From JBMONI01 sp049324575 (GTDB taxonomy: Bacteria; Omnitrophota; Omnitrophia; Omnitrophales; Aquincolibacteriaceae): DNA of 56,878 nt. The position numbers and the translations under genes were made by a program. Of this stretch, positions 1-8,700 are shown piece by piece. The first letter of the stretch is position 1, and the number at the start of each line of letters is the position of its first letter. Location of the stretch: NCBI GenBank assembly GCA_049324575.1, contig JBMONI010000020.1:1-56878 (forward strand). Reading direction: 5' to 3'. The notes beneath the pieces were generated by a model, which had not been told where the DNA came from, did not search any database, and was given only the letters and a program-made list of their open reading frames with translations.

Positions 1-510
1 CGAAGCGGACACGGCAGGAAGGGACGGGGGTTCACTCTGCTTGAGCTTGCGATCATCATGGTCATTCTCGGGATCCTGGCGCTTGTCGTGATGCCTCAGA
101 TCGTCGGAGCGATCCAAAGCCTGCGTTTGAATAACGCCGCCAATAAATTCGCTGCCGATGTAAGGTATATCCGGGATATTGCGCTTCAGTGGCATGATAC
201 TTACGGGGTCGAGATCAACGCGAGTACGGAGACCTACAGTTTTTTTCGCTGGACGGGATCCTCCAAACAGAATGTTCTGGATCCTTATAAAAATCAGCCC
301 ATGACCTATCAGATCTCAACGGCGATGGAATCTTCCGGCGTCGAGATCGCTTCATCTACTTTAACCGAGGTCCGGTTCGATGCTTTCGGGACCCCCCGTG
401 ATCTGAATGGGACCGCTCTAAGCGGCCCCGCGACCGTGGTCTTGCAGATCGGAGCCTTGAGCCGAACGGTCCGGATCACGCATCAGACGGGTTTTGTGGA
501 GATCGTTTGA
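1..510 (+). CDS. Type IV pilin-like / GspH-MshC-like pseudopilin (5' partial)
   Basis: The gene is cut by the left window edge and its start lies upstream. The visible frame opens with a class III prepilin signature, GFTLLELAIIMVILGILALV, so prepilin peptidase should cleave after the glycine and N-methylate the phenylalanine. A hydrophobic helix follows, then a globular domain of about 130 residues ending in an ITHQTGFVEIV strand, as in minor pilins of the MshC/GspH group. It should sit in the inner membrane and the pilus or pseudopilus. The assembly ATPase gene starts 70 bases downstream, which supports a role in the same machine. Major or minor status cannot be decided from sequence. Confidence 0.85.
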   Translation, partial: RSGHGRKGRGFTLLELAIIMVILGILALVVMPQIVGAIQSLRLNNAANKFAADVRYIRDIALQWHDTYGVEINASTETYSFFRWTGSSKQNVLDPYKNQPMTYQISTAMESSGVEIASSTLTEVRFDAFGTPRDLNGTALSGPATVVLQIGALSRTVRITHQTGFVEIV

Positions 511-580
511 AGATCGGGCGGGGGGGGATAACTTCGTCAAAAGAACTGAGGCTGTTTGGCCGTAATATAGGCGGGAGACT

Positions 581-2194
581 GTGTCAACACGGGACGATAA
601 GATGCCCATAGAACCCGAGAAACCTCAAAAGCCTGAAGCTGCGGCAGCCGGCGATGACGAGATCGTTCTGGAAAGTTCCAAGAAACCGTTGCTTGATATT
701 TCCAAATATTCGATCGCGCCTGATATCTTGAAGCTCCTTTCCAAGGCCGATGCCGTCCGGTTGTGCACGCTCCCTCTCTATCTGAACGGGCAGGTCCTGT
801 TCGTGGCGATGGCCGATCCCCAGGATATCACCGCGATCGATGAAGTGAGGCGGATCGCGAAGATCCACGCGATCATTCCCATGTTCGCTCCCAAGCAGGA
901 TATCCTGGCCGCGCTGGACCGGCATTACGGCCTCCAGGAGAAGGTCCAGGACATCGTCCATGAGATCCAAAAAGAAAGGCTCGAGCAGATCACCGAAACG
1001 GAAGAAAGGGTCGCCGGCGAGACGCAGAGCCTTTCGGACCAGGCGCCGGTCATCAAGCTCGTCAATCACATCATCCAGCGCGCGGTGCAGGACCGTTGCA
1101 GTGATATCCATATCGAACCCGACGAAAAACTGCTGAGGGTCCGATGCCGTCAGGACGGTGTGTTGAAGGAGAATTATGTCTTTCAGAAAGCGATGGAGAA
1201 TTCGATCCTGGCCCGGGTGAAGATCGCTTCCGGGATGGACATTGCGGAAAAACGCAAGCCCCAGGATGGGCGCATCCGGTTCAAGCTTGAAAGCAAACAG
1301 ATCGATGTCCGTGTTTCTTCGCTCCCGACCATGTACGGCGAGAACATCGTCCTGCGTATCCTCGACAAGACCGCGGTTCGCATGGACCTTTCCAGCCTCG
1401 GGATGGAGCCGGAAACGCTCAAGCGTTTTGAGAAGATCATCCGTCATCCGCACGGCATTATTCTGGTCACGGGGCCGACCGGGAGCGGTAAATCGACGAC
1501 CTTGTATGCTGCTTTGTCGGCGATCAATAGCGTGGAAAAGAACATTGTGACCGTCGAAGATCCGATCGAATACAACCTGGACCTGATCCGCCAGACGCAG
1601 GTAAACCCGAAAGTGGGGCTGACCTTCGCGAGCGGGCTCCGGAGTATTTTGCGGCAGGACCCCGATGTGGTCATGGTCGGAGAGATCCGGGATACGGAGA
1701 CGGCCGAGATCGCCTGCCAGGCGGCTCTGACCGGACACCTCGTTTTCTCGACGCTCCACACGAATACCGCCTGCGGCGCCGTCACGCGTCTTGCCGATAT
1801 GGGGATCCAGCCGTTTTTGATCGGGAGTTCCGTGATCGGGATCTTGGCCCAACGGCTTGTGCGGAAGGTCTGTCAGAATTGTAAAGAGCCGGTCAAAGTT
1901 CCCGCCAATTTTCTCGAAGAGCTCGAGATCCAAGACCCCAAAGCCGTTTTTTACAGGGGGAAGGGTTGTGATCAATGCCAGAATTCCGGCTACGCGGGGC
2001 GGACCAGCATTCATGAATTCGTCATTATCAGCGACAAGATCCGGGAGATGATCGTGGCCCGGGTGAGTGAGGCCGAGATCGAGGCGCAGGGCAAAAAGGA
2101 AGGCATGAAGACTTTGCGGGATTCGGGCCTTGCCCGGGCGCTCGAAGGACTGACGACACTTGAAGAAGTCCTTAAAGTGAGCGTGCGGGGATAA
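581..2194 (+). CDS. Type IV pilus/T2SS assembly ATPase (PilB/GspE/MshE family)
   Basis: Cytoplasmic hexameric ATPase powering pilus or pseudopilus extension. An N-terminal GspE_N-type domain (about residues 40-120) precedes the catalytic core. The core has Walker A GPTGSGKST near residue 298, an Asp-box (TVEDPIEY), Walker B (DPDVVMVGEIRD) and the His-box GHLVFSTLHTN. Four cysteines (CQNC near 428 and CDQC near 465) form the zinc-binding finger of extension ATPases, which PilT lacks. The GTG start at 581 has GGGAG just upstream and is preferred over ATG 602. The length of 537 residues is normal. The platform-protein gene begins 12 bases after the stop, so the two are co-transcribed. Confidence 0.95.
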   Translation: MSTRDDKMPIEPEKPQKPEAAAAGDDEIVLESSKKPLLDISKYSIAPDILKLLSKADAVRLCTLPLYLNGQVLFVAMADPQDITAIDEVRRIAKIHAIIPMFAPKQDILAALDRHYGLQEKVQDIVHEIQKERLEQITETEERVAGETQSLSDQAPVIKLVNHIIQRAVQDRCSDIHIEPDEKLLRVRCRQDGVLKENYVFQKAMENSILARVKIASGMDIAEKRKPQDGRIRFKLESKQIDVRVSSLPTMYGENIVLRILDKTAVRMDLSSLGMEPETLKRFEKIIRHPHGIILVTGPTGSGKSTTLYAALSAINSVEKNIVTVEDPIEYNLDLIRQTQVNPKVGLTFASGLRSILRQDPDVVMVGEIRDTETAEIACQAALTGHLVFSTLHTNTACGAVTRLADMGIQPFLIGSSVIGILAQRLVRKVCQNCKEPVKVPANFLEELEIQDPKAVFYRGKGCDQCQNSGYAGRTSIHEFVIISDKIREMIVARVSEAEIEAQGKKEGMKTLRDSGLARALEGLTTLEEVLKVSVRG

Positions 2195-2206
2195 CGGGGG
2201 AAGGCT

Positions 2207-3430
2207 ATGGCAAAATTCGCTTATCGCATCCAGGATCCGCAGCACCAGGTGCTTGAAGGGGTGATGGAAGCGGCTTCCGAGGGGCATGCGCGCCGCTTTT
2301 TGCTTGAGCAGAAATACCAGGTGCTTTCTCTGAAGCGCACGCGCGATTCGATCTCGCTCGACAAATTTCTTGCTGCTTTCGATACGGTCAATCAGGTTCA
2401 ATTCAATTTCTTTGTGCGTCAGCTTTCAGTCATGCTGAAGGCGGGGGTGCCGATGCTGCCGAGCCTTGCGACCCTAAGCGACGGGCTTCGCGATAAGGTG
2501 CTGAAGCGGATCGTAATGGCCGTTTATGCGGACGTCGAGAAAGGGAGCAGCTTTTCGGAGGCGATCGGACGGCATCCGAAGGCGTTTAACGCGCTTTTCC
2601 GCGCGACGGTTCGTTCCGGCGAAGCGATCGGCGAACTGGACGGCGTCCTCGGGCGATTGGCGGATATCCTGGAGCGCGATTATCAGACCACGACCAAGAT
2701 TAAAGCCGCCCTCCGTTATCCGTTATTCGCTTTGGCGACGATGCTGGCCGCCTTTCTTGCGGCGACGCTGTTCATCATTCCCCGTTTCAAGGACCTGTTC
2801 TCGTCTTTCGGCGCGAACCTTCCGCTGCCGACCTTGATCCTGATGACGACCAGCGATCTTTTGCGGGCCTACTGGTATGTGGCGCTTGGAGCGCTGATCG
2901 CAGGGATCATCGGGATCGCTTTGCATTACCGTACCCGTTCAGGCCGCCGGTTCTGGGACAGGATCTTCTTCTATTTCCCGGTCTTCGGCGTTTTTATCCA
3001 GGATGCGGTCTATTCCCGTTTTGCGCGTATGCTCGGGATGATGCTCAAAAGCGGGGTGAATGTGCTTCAGGCGCTCGAGCTGATCGCCGAGATCGTCGGC
3101 AATGCGATGGTCGAGGATTCGATCCTCAGGATCAAGGACCGCGTGGCGCAGGGGGACGCGATCGCCGAACAAATGAAGGCGGAGAAGATCTTTCCTCTCC
3201 TCCTGACCCAGATCGTCAAAGTGGGGGAGGAATCCGGCAAGGTCGACGATCTGCTTCTGCATATCGCCGAATTCTTCGACGCGGAGCTTGAGATCCGCAC
3301 GAAAAATATCGAATCCATGATCGAGCCGATCTTCATTTTCATTTTGGGCGGATTTGTACTGATCATGGCCCTCGGGATCTTCCTTCCGATGTGGAATCTC
3401 TTCGGCCTTATGAGCAGTTCGGTCCGATAA
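2207..3430 (+). CDS. Type IV pilus/T2SS inner-membrane platform protein (PilC/GspF/MshG family)
   Basis: Polytopic inner-membrane protein that couples the assembly ATPase to pilin insertion. Two repeated T2SSF domains are visible, about residues 70-190 and 270-390. Each contains the family's FVRQLSVMLKAGVPM-type or FARMLGMMLKSGVNV-type helix, and hydrophobic segments lie near 170-195, 220-245 and 375-400. An N-terminal region of about 65 residues resembles the usual cytoplasmic arm. The length of 407 is typical. The ATG at 2207 follows GGGGGAAGG. It lies directly after the ATPase gene, and the pilin gene with its own promoter follows 257 bases later. Confidence 0.95.
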   Translation: MAKFAYRIQDPQHQVLEGVMEAASEGHARRFLLEQKYQVLSLKRTRDSISLDKFLAAFDTVNQVQFNFFVRQLSVMLKAGVPMLPSLATLSDGLRDKVLKRIVMAVYADVEKGSSFSEAIGRHPKAFNALFRATVRSGEAIGELDGVLGRLADILERDYQTTTKIKAALRYPLFALATMLAAFLAATLFIIPRFKDLFSSFGANLPLPTLILMTTSDLLRAYWYVALGALIAGIIGIALHYRTRSGRRFWDRIFFYFPVFGVFIQDAVYSRFARMLGMMLKSGVNVLQALELIAEIVGNAMVEDSILRIKDRVAQGDAIAEQMKAEKIFPLLLTQIVKVGEESGKVDDLLLHIAEFFDAELEIRTKNIESMIEPIFIFILGGFVLIMALGIFLPMWNLFGLMSSSVR

Positions 3431-3617
3431 AGTGCGCCATCCTCCTTGTCTCCATTCTTTTTTCTTTGGATCGGACCCCTTTCGGAGATTTTTAAAAGCA
3501 AACGCAGATAAAAACAGATCATAAAAAAATTTAAAAACTAATAAAGGAATTCTAGGCGCCGTCGATAATCCATAGAGATAATGCTTGGGTGAGGTTTGTT
3601 TATAGGTTAGATGGTGC

Positions 3618-3647
3618 TTGCCGAAGCGTTGCGTTGTGTGATATAAT
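3618..3647 (+). promoter_or_regulatory. Sigma70-like promoter of the major pilin gene
   Basis: TTGCCG (3618-3623) and TATAAT (3642-3647) are separated by 18 bases. Transcription would start about 35 bases before the pilin ATG. The upstream gap (3431-3617) is AT-rich and shows nothing else recognisable. In particular, the conserved core of a c-di-GMP (GEMM) riboswitch is not seen. Confidence 0.65.
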
Positions 3648-3687
3648 TAAGCCGAGTACAAGGAAGTTAAACAAGGAGGTTTTTATC

Positions 3688-4110
3688 ATGTCAAAAATAA
3701 CCTTGATCAGGAAAGCTAAAGGCTTCACCCTGATCGAAATCGTGATCGTGATGGTCATTCTTGGTATTTTGGCCATCGTGGCAATTCCGAAGTTCGTGGA
3801 TCTGACGACCGATGCCAAGATCGCCGCGACGAAGGCGACCTTGGGCAGTGTTCGTTCAGTTCTGGCAGTGACATATGCAAGCAACGCCGCGGCGGGTAAT
3901 GCAGCTTTTCCGACGACCGATCTTACGGTCGGTGATTTCGCGGACGGCAAATTACCGGTGAATAAACTCACCGGCAATGATGGTGCCAAAGCTGTTGCTG
4001 CAGCCCCGGCGGGAACTGCTACGGACGCTGCGGATGGTTTCTGGTTCGTGACGACGACCGGTGTTGCCGGCGCGTATTCGGACGGAACCGAAGATACGTC
4101 GACTTGGTAA
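3688..4110 (+). CDS. Major type IV pilin, MSHA-like
   Basis: Pilus structural subunit of 140 residues. After a short basic leader, the class III signal GFTLIEIVIVMVILGILAIV is followed by AIPKFVDLTTDAKIAATKAT, close to the start of MSHA pilins. An Ala/Gly/Thr-rich globular domain ends in DGTEDTSTW. Only one Cys-free domain is visible, so the disulfide loop of classical type IVa pilins is absent. The ATG at 3688 has a strong AAGGAGG (3673-3679); an upstream in-frame start at 3589 precedes the promoter and is rejected. It is monocistronic: its own promoter lies upstream and a perfect terminator lies just after the stop, consistent with high expression. Confidence 0.93.
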   Translation: MSKITLIRKAKGFTLIEIVIVMVILGILAIVAIPKFVDLTTDAKIAATKATLGSVRSVLAVTYASNAAAGNAAFPTTDLTVGDFADGKLPVNKLTGNDGAKAVAAAPAGTATDAADGFWFVTTTGVAGAYSDGTEDTSTW

Positions 4111-4138
4111 TTGGCAGTTCGTTTTCGCAGTCCAAGAA

Positions 4139-4175
4139 CGGGGAGATCGTTCCGATCTCCCCGTTTTTGTTTTTA
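4139..4175 (+). terminator. Rho-independent terminator after the pilin gene
   Basis: A perfect 11-bp GC-rich stem (4139-4149 with 4153-4163, loop TTC) is followed by TTTTTGTTTTT. It isolates the pilin transcript from the downstream pilM-like operon. Confidence 0.93.
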
Positions 4176-4231
4176 AGTTTATCCCCGAAAAACACGATGA
4201 TTCTAAGAGCGCTTTAACCGTCTAGGCATGG

Positions 4232-5968
4232 ATGACCATGAAGGTCCAAGCGGATCTCACGACCTCAGAAAAAAAGTTCAAAGGCACACGGACCCTGGGC
4301 TTGGGGATCGACCCTGGGACGGAGGCCTGGCGTTATGTCCTGACCGATCTTGCGGCAATGCAGGTGCTTCAATGGGGCGAATGTCCAATGAAGGTTTCGC
4401 CCCAAGAAAAAGACAAATTCGTCCGCCAATGGCTGCGTTCTCTTTCCAAGGAAGTTCCGAAACGCCGTCTTCATTCGATCAGCGTCAATATCCAGGGACA
4501 ATCGGTCCTTCTCGGTAAGATCCAGGTTACAAAAGCTTCGCCCGCGGATCAGGAGAACCTTATCGCGGGCGCCCTTGCGGGACAGGTCCCTTTCCCCGCT
4601 GCGAATATGGTCTACTTTTGCCGCGAATATGCGCCGGGGGAGATCAAGCCGGCCGGGGGGGCGCCGGCCGCGGACCCATTATTCCTTCATTATGCCGTGA
4701 CCCAAAGGAATGCCTTGACTTCGATCGTCGAACCGGTCGTGGAGCATTTTCAAATGGTCCCGGATGTGACGGTTCAGGGCTATGCTTTTGAAAGCCTGCT
4801 TCAGACCCTGGGGCTTTCGGAAGAAGGGAAAACCCAAGCGATCGTCAATATCGGGCGGGGGATCACTTCGATCTGCCTCTTCAAATCCGGAAAGCTCCTG
4901 CTCCAACGGGATGTCCCGCTCGCAAGCCAGGACATGACGCGTTCCATCATGATCATGCACCGGGATCCGGCGAACCCCGAGAACATGCTGACCCTTGATA
5001 AGGCCGATGAGATCAAAAAAAGGCTCGATGTGACGCCGGGCCGTGAAATGCTGATTGCGGCCTCAGCGGATGCGGCCGAGATCATGGACCTCTCGGCGCT
5101 CGACGGCAAGAAAGTCTTTCAGTCGGTCCAGGGAGTCCTCTCGGCCTGGATCCAGGACCTCAAACTGACCTTCAGCTATTTTCACCAGAATTTCGAAGCC
5201 GAAAAAGTGACCCAAGTCTATCTCGCAGGGGGAGGGTCTAATCTCAAGAGTTTCCCGGCCTATCTTTCGCAGCAATTGAACGTGCCGGTCGAATACCTGG
5301 CGCATCGCGAAGGACAAGGGACCCTGACCTTGGCGGATGCTTCGGCGGCTCCGGGCCTGCGTTCCGAGTTCCATGCCTACGCGGCCTCTCTCGCTTTATC
5401 CATCAAGCCGGAAGGGTACGCCAGCTTGGGGATCAAACAGCCGGCTCCGAAAAATCTCCAGAAGATCTTTTTTTCAGCGGGCCGTATCGCCGCGGTGCTT
5501 CTGTCGGCGGTCCTGATCACCTGGGCGGTCTTTGTCCAGATCCAGCAATATTCGCTCGGCGATGTCTTCAAAGCGGTCAGCGGGCATCATGATTTCCTGA
5601 AGAAGATCGAATCGCCCTATCTGGAGTTGATGGAATGGCGGAACTTCCAGAAGGAGATCGACAGCACCTTTTATAAGACCTCCGAGATCTTGCAGGGCCT
5701 GAGCAAGACCCTTTCCAAAAAGATCCTGGTCTCCAAGATCGATATCCACCGCGCCGACGAGCGGGTGGTCGTGGAAGGGACCCTTGTGGGGAACGCCAAA
5801 ATGCGGGCGATCGAGGCCTCCGAATTCGCGCGCCTTCTTCGGGCGAGCGAGATGTTCGTTTCGGTCGGGTTCCCCCGTCTGAATGCGACCCCGGCCGGCG
5901 CGGAAGAGGGGACATTCTCGATCGAGGCGAAGATCAAAAAGATCGTCCGAACGGAGAAAGCGGTATGA
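4232..5968 (+). CDS. PilM-PilN-like fusion protein (actin-fold plus inner-membrane component)
   Basis: Inner-membrane alignment-complex protein. Residues 10-390 look like the actin-fold of PilM/GspL/MshI: an opening GLGIDPGTEAWRYVL phosphate-binding loop, IVNIGRGITSICLF and VYLAGGGSNLKSFPAYL. A membrane helix follows at about 415-435. The C-terminal 140 residues are periplasmic, with a short coiled coil and a PilN-like alpha/beta domain. PilM and PilN are usually separate proteins, whereas GspL and MshI combine both, so this is a GspL/MshI-like layout. The start is uncertain because no good ribosome site precedes ATG 4232 or ATG 4238. It overlaps the next gene by ATGA. Confidence 0.85.
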   Translation: MTMKVQADLTTSEKKFKGTRTLGLGIDPGTEAWRYVLTDLAAMQVLQWGECPMKVSPQEKDKFVRQWLRSLSKEVPKRRLHSISVNIQGQSVLLGKIQVTKASPADQENLIAGALAGQVPFPAANMVYFCREYAPGEIKPAGGAPAADPLFLHYAVTQRNALTSIVEPVVEHFQMVPDVTVQGYAFESLLQTLGLSEEGKTQAIVNIGRGITSICLFKSGKLLLQRDVPLASQDMTRSIMIMHRDPANPENMLTLDKADEIKKRLDVTPGREMLIAASADAAEIMDLSALDGKKVFQSVQGVLSAWIQDLKLTFSYFHQNFEAEKVTQVYLAGGGSNLKSFPAYLSQQLNVPVEYLAHREGQGTLTLADASAAPGLRSEFHAYAASLALSIKPEGYASLGIKQPAPKNLQKIFFSAGRIAAVLLSAVLITWAVFVQIQQYSLGDVFKAVSGHHDFLKKIESPYLELMEWRNFQKEIDSTFYKTSEILQGLSKTLSKKILVSKIDIHRADERVVVEGTLVGNAKMRAIEASEFARLLRASEMFVSVGFPRLNATPAGAEEGTFSIEAKIKKIVRTEKAV

Positions 5969-6576
5969 ACCTCGCATCGTTACCTCCGATCACGAGATCT
6001 TTCGCGATCCGGGCCGGGATCCTGGGCGGGGTCGCTTTGCTGCTCTGTGTTTTTTGGATCTTCCCGCATCTGATGAAGGTCCGGGAACTCCGCAAAGAAG
6101 TGGATGGGCTGTATCTCGAGAATCAGAAGATCCAGGAATCGGTTCTGCTCGAAAAGAATTCGACCCAAAAACTGGAGGAAATCGAGCGCGAATTGAGACA
6201 ATACGAGGCTTCGGTTCCTACGCCGGCGAAGCTTTCCGCGATCATCAATCAGGTCGGAAGCCAAGCCCAGGCCTACAAGCTGGAACTGGTCTCGATCAAT
6301 CAGACACAGAATATCCCCTATATGAAAGTCTATCCGAAATCGATCCAGGCGAAGGGGGATGCCCTGTTCCTGACGGTCCTCAGCCTGGAGGTCGAAGGAA
6401 GTTTTTCGAAATTAGGCCAATATGTGGCCAGCTTGGAAAAGATCCCGTATCTGATCGTTCAGCGAATGCATTTGCAGCGCAAGGGGGAAGAGACCGCGAA
6501 GGCTTTCAATCTTCGGGCTTCTCTCGAGCTGGGTATCCTGATGCGTTTTCCCAAAGAAGAAATGAACTCCGTTTGA
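5965..6576 (+). CDS. PilO/GspM/MshJ-like pilus assembly protein
   Basis: Bitopic inner-membrane protein of 203 residues. A short cytoplasmic N-terminus is followed by a membrane helix (about 15-35), a coiled-coil stretch with Leu/Glu/Lys heptads (about 38-80) and a periplasmic ferredoxin-like domain, the layout of PilO, GspM and MshJ. It should pair with the preceding PilM-PilN protein, with which it overlaps by four bases (ATGA), so translational coupling is likely. The family call rests on layout and position rather than on strongly conserved motifs. Confidence 0.8.
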   Translation: MNLASLPPITRSFAIRAGILGGVALLLCVFWIFPHLMKVRELRKEVDGLYLENQKIQESVLLEKNSTQKLEEIERELRQYEASVPTPAKLSAIINQVGSQAQAYKLELVSINQTQNIPYMKVYPKSIQAKGDALFLTVLSLEVEGSFSKLGQYVASLEKIPYLIVQRMHLQRKGEETAKAFNLRASLELGILMRFPKEEMNSV

Positions 6577-6597
6577 ACGGAAAAAGGAAGGTGGACT

Positions 6598-7137
6598 ATG
6601 GTCGATGATCCGAAGATCTTGTTATCCAAGAAAGTGGAAGGCTCCAAAGGCAATCCGAAGGCCATGATCCAGATCGTGGTGCTGGCGGTCTTGGGCCTGG
6701 TGCTTGCGGTCCTGCTCTTTAATACTTTTCTGGGAGGGAAGAAAAAAGCCCCGCCTCCGGCGGTGCCCGCTGCGGCGGTCCCCGCGCCTGCGGCGGCTGC
6801 GCCTCCTGCGGCTCCCCAGGCGGTGTCGGCTCCTGCGGCCGCTCAAGACACCGCGAAAACGGTCCCTGCTGTTCCGGGAGTCCCCGCCAGCGGTAATGAA
6901 TGGGGTGCCGACGCCTTTCTTTTTGGGGAGGAGGATGAGGAGGATGCTGGAGCGGACGATACGGGTCGGCTGGAGCTCCAGGGCATTGTTTTCTCTTCTG
7001 AAAATCCCTATGCGATTATCGACGGAAAAATCGTTAAAAAGGGTGATGCGATAGCCGATAATAAGATCGTAGAGATATCTCAGGATGCCGTGGTCCTGGA
7101 GGATGGCCAGGGGGAACGCCAGACGCTGAAAAGCTAG
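6598..7137 (+). CDS. PilP/GspC/GspB-like periplasmic linker protein
   Basis: A short cytoplasmic tail and a membrane helix (about 23-43) lead into a long Pro/Ala linker (about 50-100). An acidic patch (EEDEEDA) follows, then a compact beta domain at 120-179 with the phrase LQGIVFSSENPYAIIDGKIV. That domain resembles the PilP/GspC HR domain that contacts the secretin periplasmic region. The ATG at 6598 has AAGGAAGG upstream. The gene lies between pilO-like and exeA-like genes. Function as the inner-to-outer-membrane connector is inferred from layout and context. Confidence 0.75.
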   Translation: MVDDPKILLSKKVEGSKGNPKAMIQIVVLAVLGLVLAVLLFNTFLGGKKKAPPPAVPAAAVPAPAAAAPPAAPQAVSAPAAAQDTAKTVPAVPGVPASGNEWGADAFLFGEEDEEDAGADDTGRLELQGIVFSSENPYAIIDGKIVKKGDAIADNKIVEISQDAVVLEDGQGERQTLKS

Positions 7138-7195
7138 CGCGGGGCGGGCCGGCCGGAGATCCTCGGATCTTAACTTGTAGGATCGGCTTGAACGT

Positions 7196-8131
7196 GTGAC
7201 TTTGGATACTCTGACCGAATCGATCGAAAAACCCGCTGAGGTGCTTCTGGACTCTTTCCAGGGCACCGATCGTTTTGTTACCTTGTTCCACGAGTTTTTT
7301 GGGTTCAAAGAGAATCCCTTTGCGAATACTCCCGATCCTTCGTTCTTCTACCTGAGCCCCAGGCATAAAGAAGCGCTTACGAATCTTGCGTTCGGGGTGC
7401 GTCAGCGTCGTGGTTTTATCGTGATCACCGGCGAGGTCGGTTCTGGCAAAACGACCCTTTGCCGTTATTTTCTCCGTTTTCTTCCGCCTGAAATGAAAAC
7501 GGCGGTGGTCCTGAACCCGATGATCTCGAGTTCTCATTTGCTTGCTTCGATCGCGGCCGATTTCGGGATCCCGGAGCCCGGCCGCAGCAAACGGGTGATC
7601 TATAGATCCCTTTTGAAATTCCTCCTCGAGGGGATCGAGCGCCAGCAGAACGCGTGCTTGGTGATCGACGAGGCCCAATGCCTGAGCCGGGACCTCCTGG
7701 AAGAGATCCGTCTTCTTTCGAATCTCGAGACCTCGAAACAAAAATTATTGCAGATCGTCCTGATGGGGCAACCGGAATTCCAGGGCCGGCTTCGCCAGAC
7801 CGGATTGAGACAGCTGCGCGAGCGGATCAGTATCTACATGCATTTGGACGGGCTCGGCATGGAGGAGGTCGGACCCTATATCCGCCACCGGCTCGAAATG
7901 GGGAGCGTCGGTCCGGTCACGGTCCGTTTTCAGGAGGAGGTCATCGAAAAGATCGCGCGTATGAGCCGCGGGATCCCCCGTTTGATCAATACGATCTGCG
8001 ACCGGATCCTGATGGCGGCCTTCGCGGCCGGGGAACGGGAGATCTCGATGGCGCTTGCGGCCGGAGCTTTCCAGGAAATGAACTTTATCTGCGGCGGGGA
8101 GAAGAAACCGCGGGAGGAAAGACCCACATGA
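7196..8131 (+). CDS. ExeA/GspA/MshM-type AAA ATPase
   Basis: Opens with FGFKENPFANTPDPSFFYLS, the signature start of ExeA/MshM proteins. Walker A GEVGSGKTT lies near residue 79 and Walker B CLVIDEAQ near 154. A sensor region (QIVLMGQPEF) and the C-terminal helical SRGIPRLINTICDR segment follow. At 311 residues it lacks the C-terminal peptidoglycan-binding domain and membrane helix of Aeromonas ExeA, so it matches the shorter MshM form. Its role is probably to help place the secretin across peptidoglycan. The GTG start at 7196 has no strong ribosome site and could be slightly downstream. It overlaps the next gene by ATGA. Confidence 0.88.
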   Translation: MTLDTLTESIEKPAEVLLDSFQGTDRFVTLFHEFFGFKENPFANTPDPSFFYLSPRHKEALTNLAFGVRQRRGFIVITGEVGSGKTTLCRYFLRFLPPEMKTAVVLNPMISSSHLLASIAADFGIPEPGRSKRVIYRSLLKFLLEGIERQQNACLVIDEAQCLSRDLLEEIRLLSNLETSKQKLLQIVLMGQPEFQGRLRQTGLRQLRERISIYMHLDGLGMEEVGPYIRHRLEMGSVGPVTVRFQEEVIEKIARMSRGIPRLINTICDRILMAAFAAGEREISMALAAGAFQEMNFICGGEKKPREERPT

Positions 8132-8700
8132 GCCTGATCATGGATGTCCTTAACCGGACCAAAACCTCCTCAAATCAGACGATTTCGCCGGGGGTAAGAC
8201 CGCCGGTCCAGAACATCCCGGAGACAGAGACCCGTACGGTGACCCCGGAACAGAGCCGTCCGGAGATCTTTCCTGGGGAAAGCGGAGGAGAGATCGCGGC
8301 CTATGCGAATGTCTTTGTGGTGGGGGCCGAAGCCCCGGCGGGTTCGGGGCCGTCGTTTTTCCGTCTCATGTTTTATATTTTCCCGGCCGTATTCTTAATA
8401 GGCGCGCTCAGTTACGGATGGATGAGAACGCGGCCCGAAGTGCCGGAGACATCGCCGAAGGCGGCGGCATCGCTGGCCGCTTTTTCTTCGGCTATCTTTG
8501 CGAGCGCAGAAAAGAAGCCGGCGCGCTCTATGCTGGAAGGGACCTTTGTCGGAAGCGGCGGGGCTTATTGTATCCTGGAAGGCGATATTTACCGCGTCGG
8601 GGATGTCTGGAAGAAAGCGAAGCTTGTTTCGATCGAGGCGGGGCGGGTAAAGCTTCAAAAACCGAATGGCAGTGAAGTGGAACTGAGGACCGATCCATGA
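8128..8700 (+). CDS. GspB/MshK-like periplasmic protein
   Basis: Protein of 190 residues with a cytoplasmic N-terminus (about 75 residues), one membrane helix near 80-95, an Ala/Ser/Pro linker and a small C-terminal beta domain. The domain contains GTFVGSGGAYCILEGDIYRV and VKLQKPNGSEVELRTD, resembling GspB and PilP-type domains. GspA and GspB form a complex for secretin localisation, and this gene directly follows the GspA homologue. The ATG at 8128 overlaps the previous stop (ATGA), and the next start overlaps this stop. It is the second protein in this operon with a PilP/GspB-like C-terminal domain. Confidence 0.75.
   Translation: MSLIMDVLNRTKTSSNQTISPGVRPPVQNIPETETRTVTPEQSRPEIFPGESGGEIAAYANVFVVGAEAPAGSGPSFFRLMFYIFPAVFLIGALSYGWMRTRPEVPETSPKAAASLAAFSSAIFASAEKKPARSMLEGTFVGSGGAYCILEGDIYRVGDVWKKAKLVSIEAGRVKLQKPNGSEVELRTDP

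Noticed and set aside
584..2401. Minus-strand open frame of about 600 codons across the assembly ATPase gene
   Set aside because: It mirrors the third-position GC bias of the plus-strand ATPase and platform genes, has no ribosome site, and shows no domain.
3431..3687. Cyclic di-GMP riboswitch upstream of the major pilin
   Set aside because: The gap lacks the conserved GEMM core and tetraloop-receptor pattern. Only a promoter could be supported.
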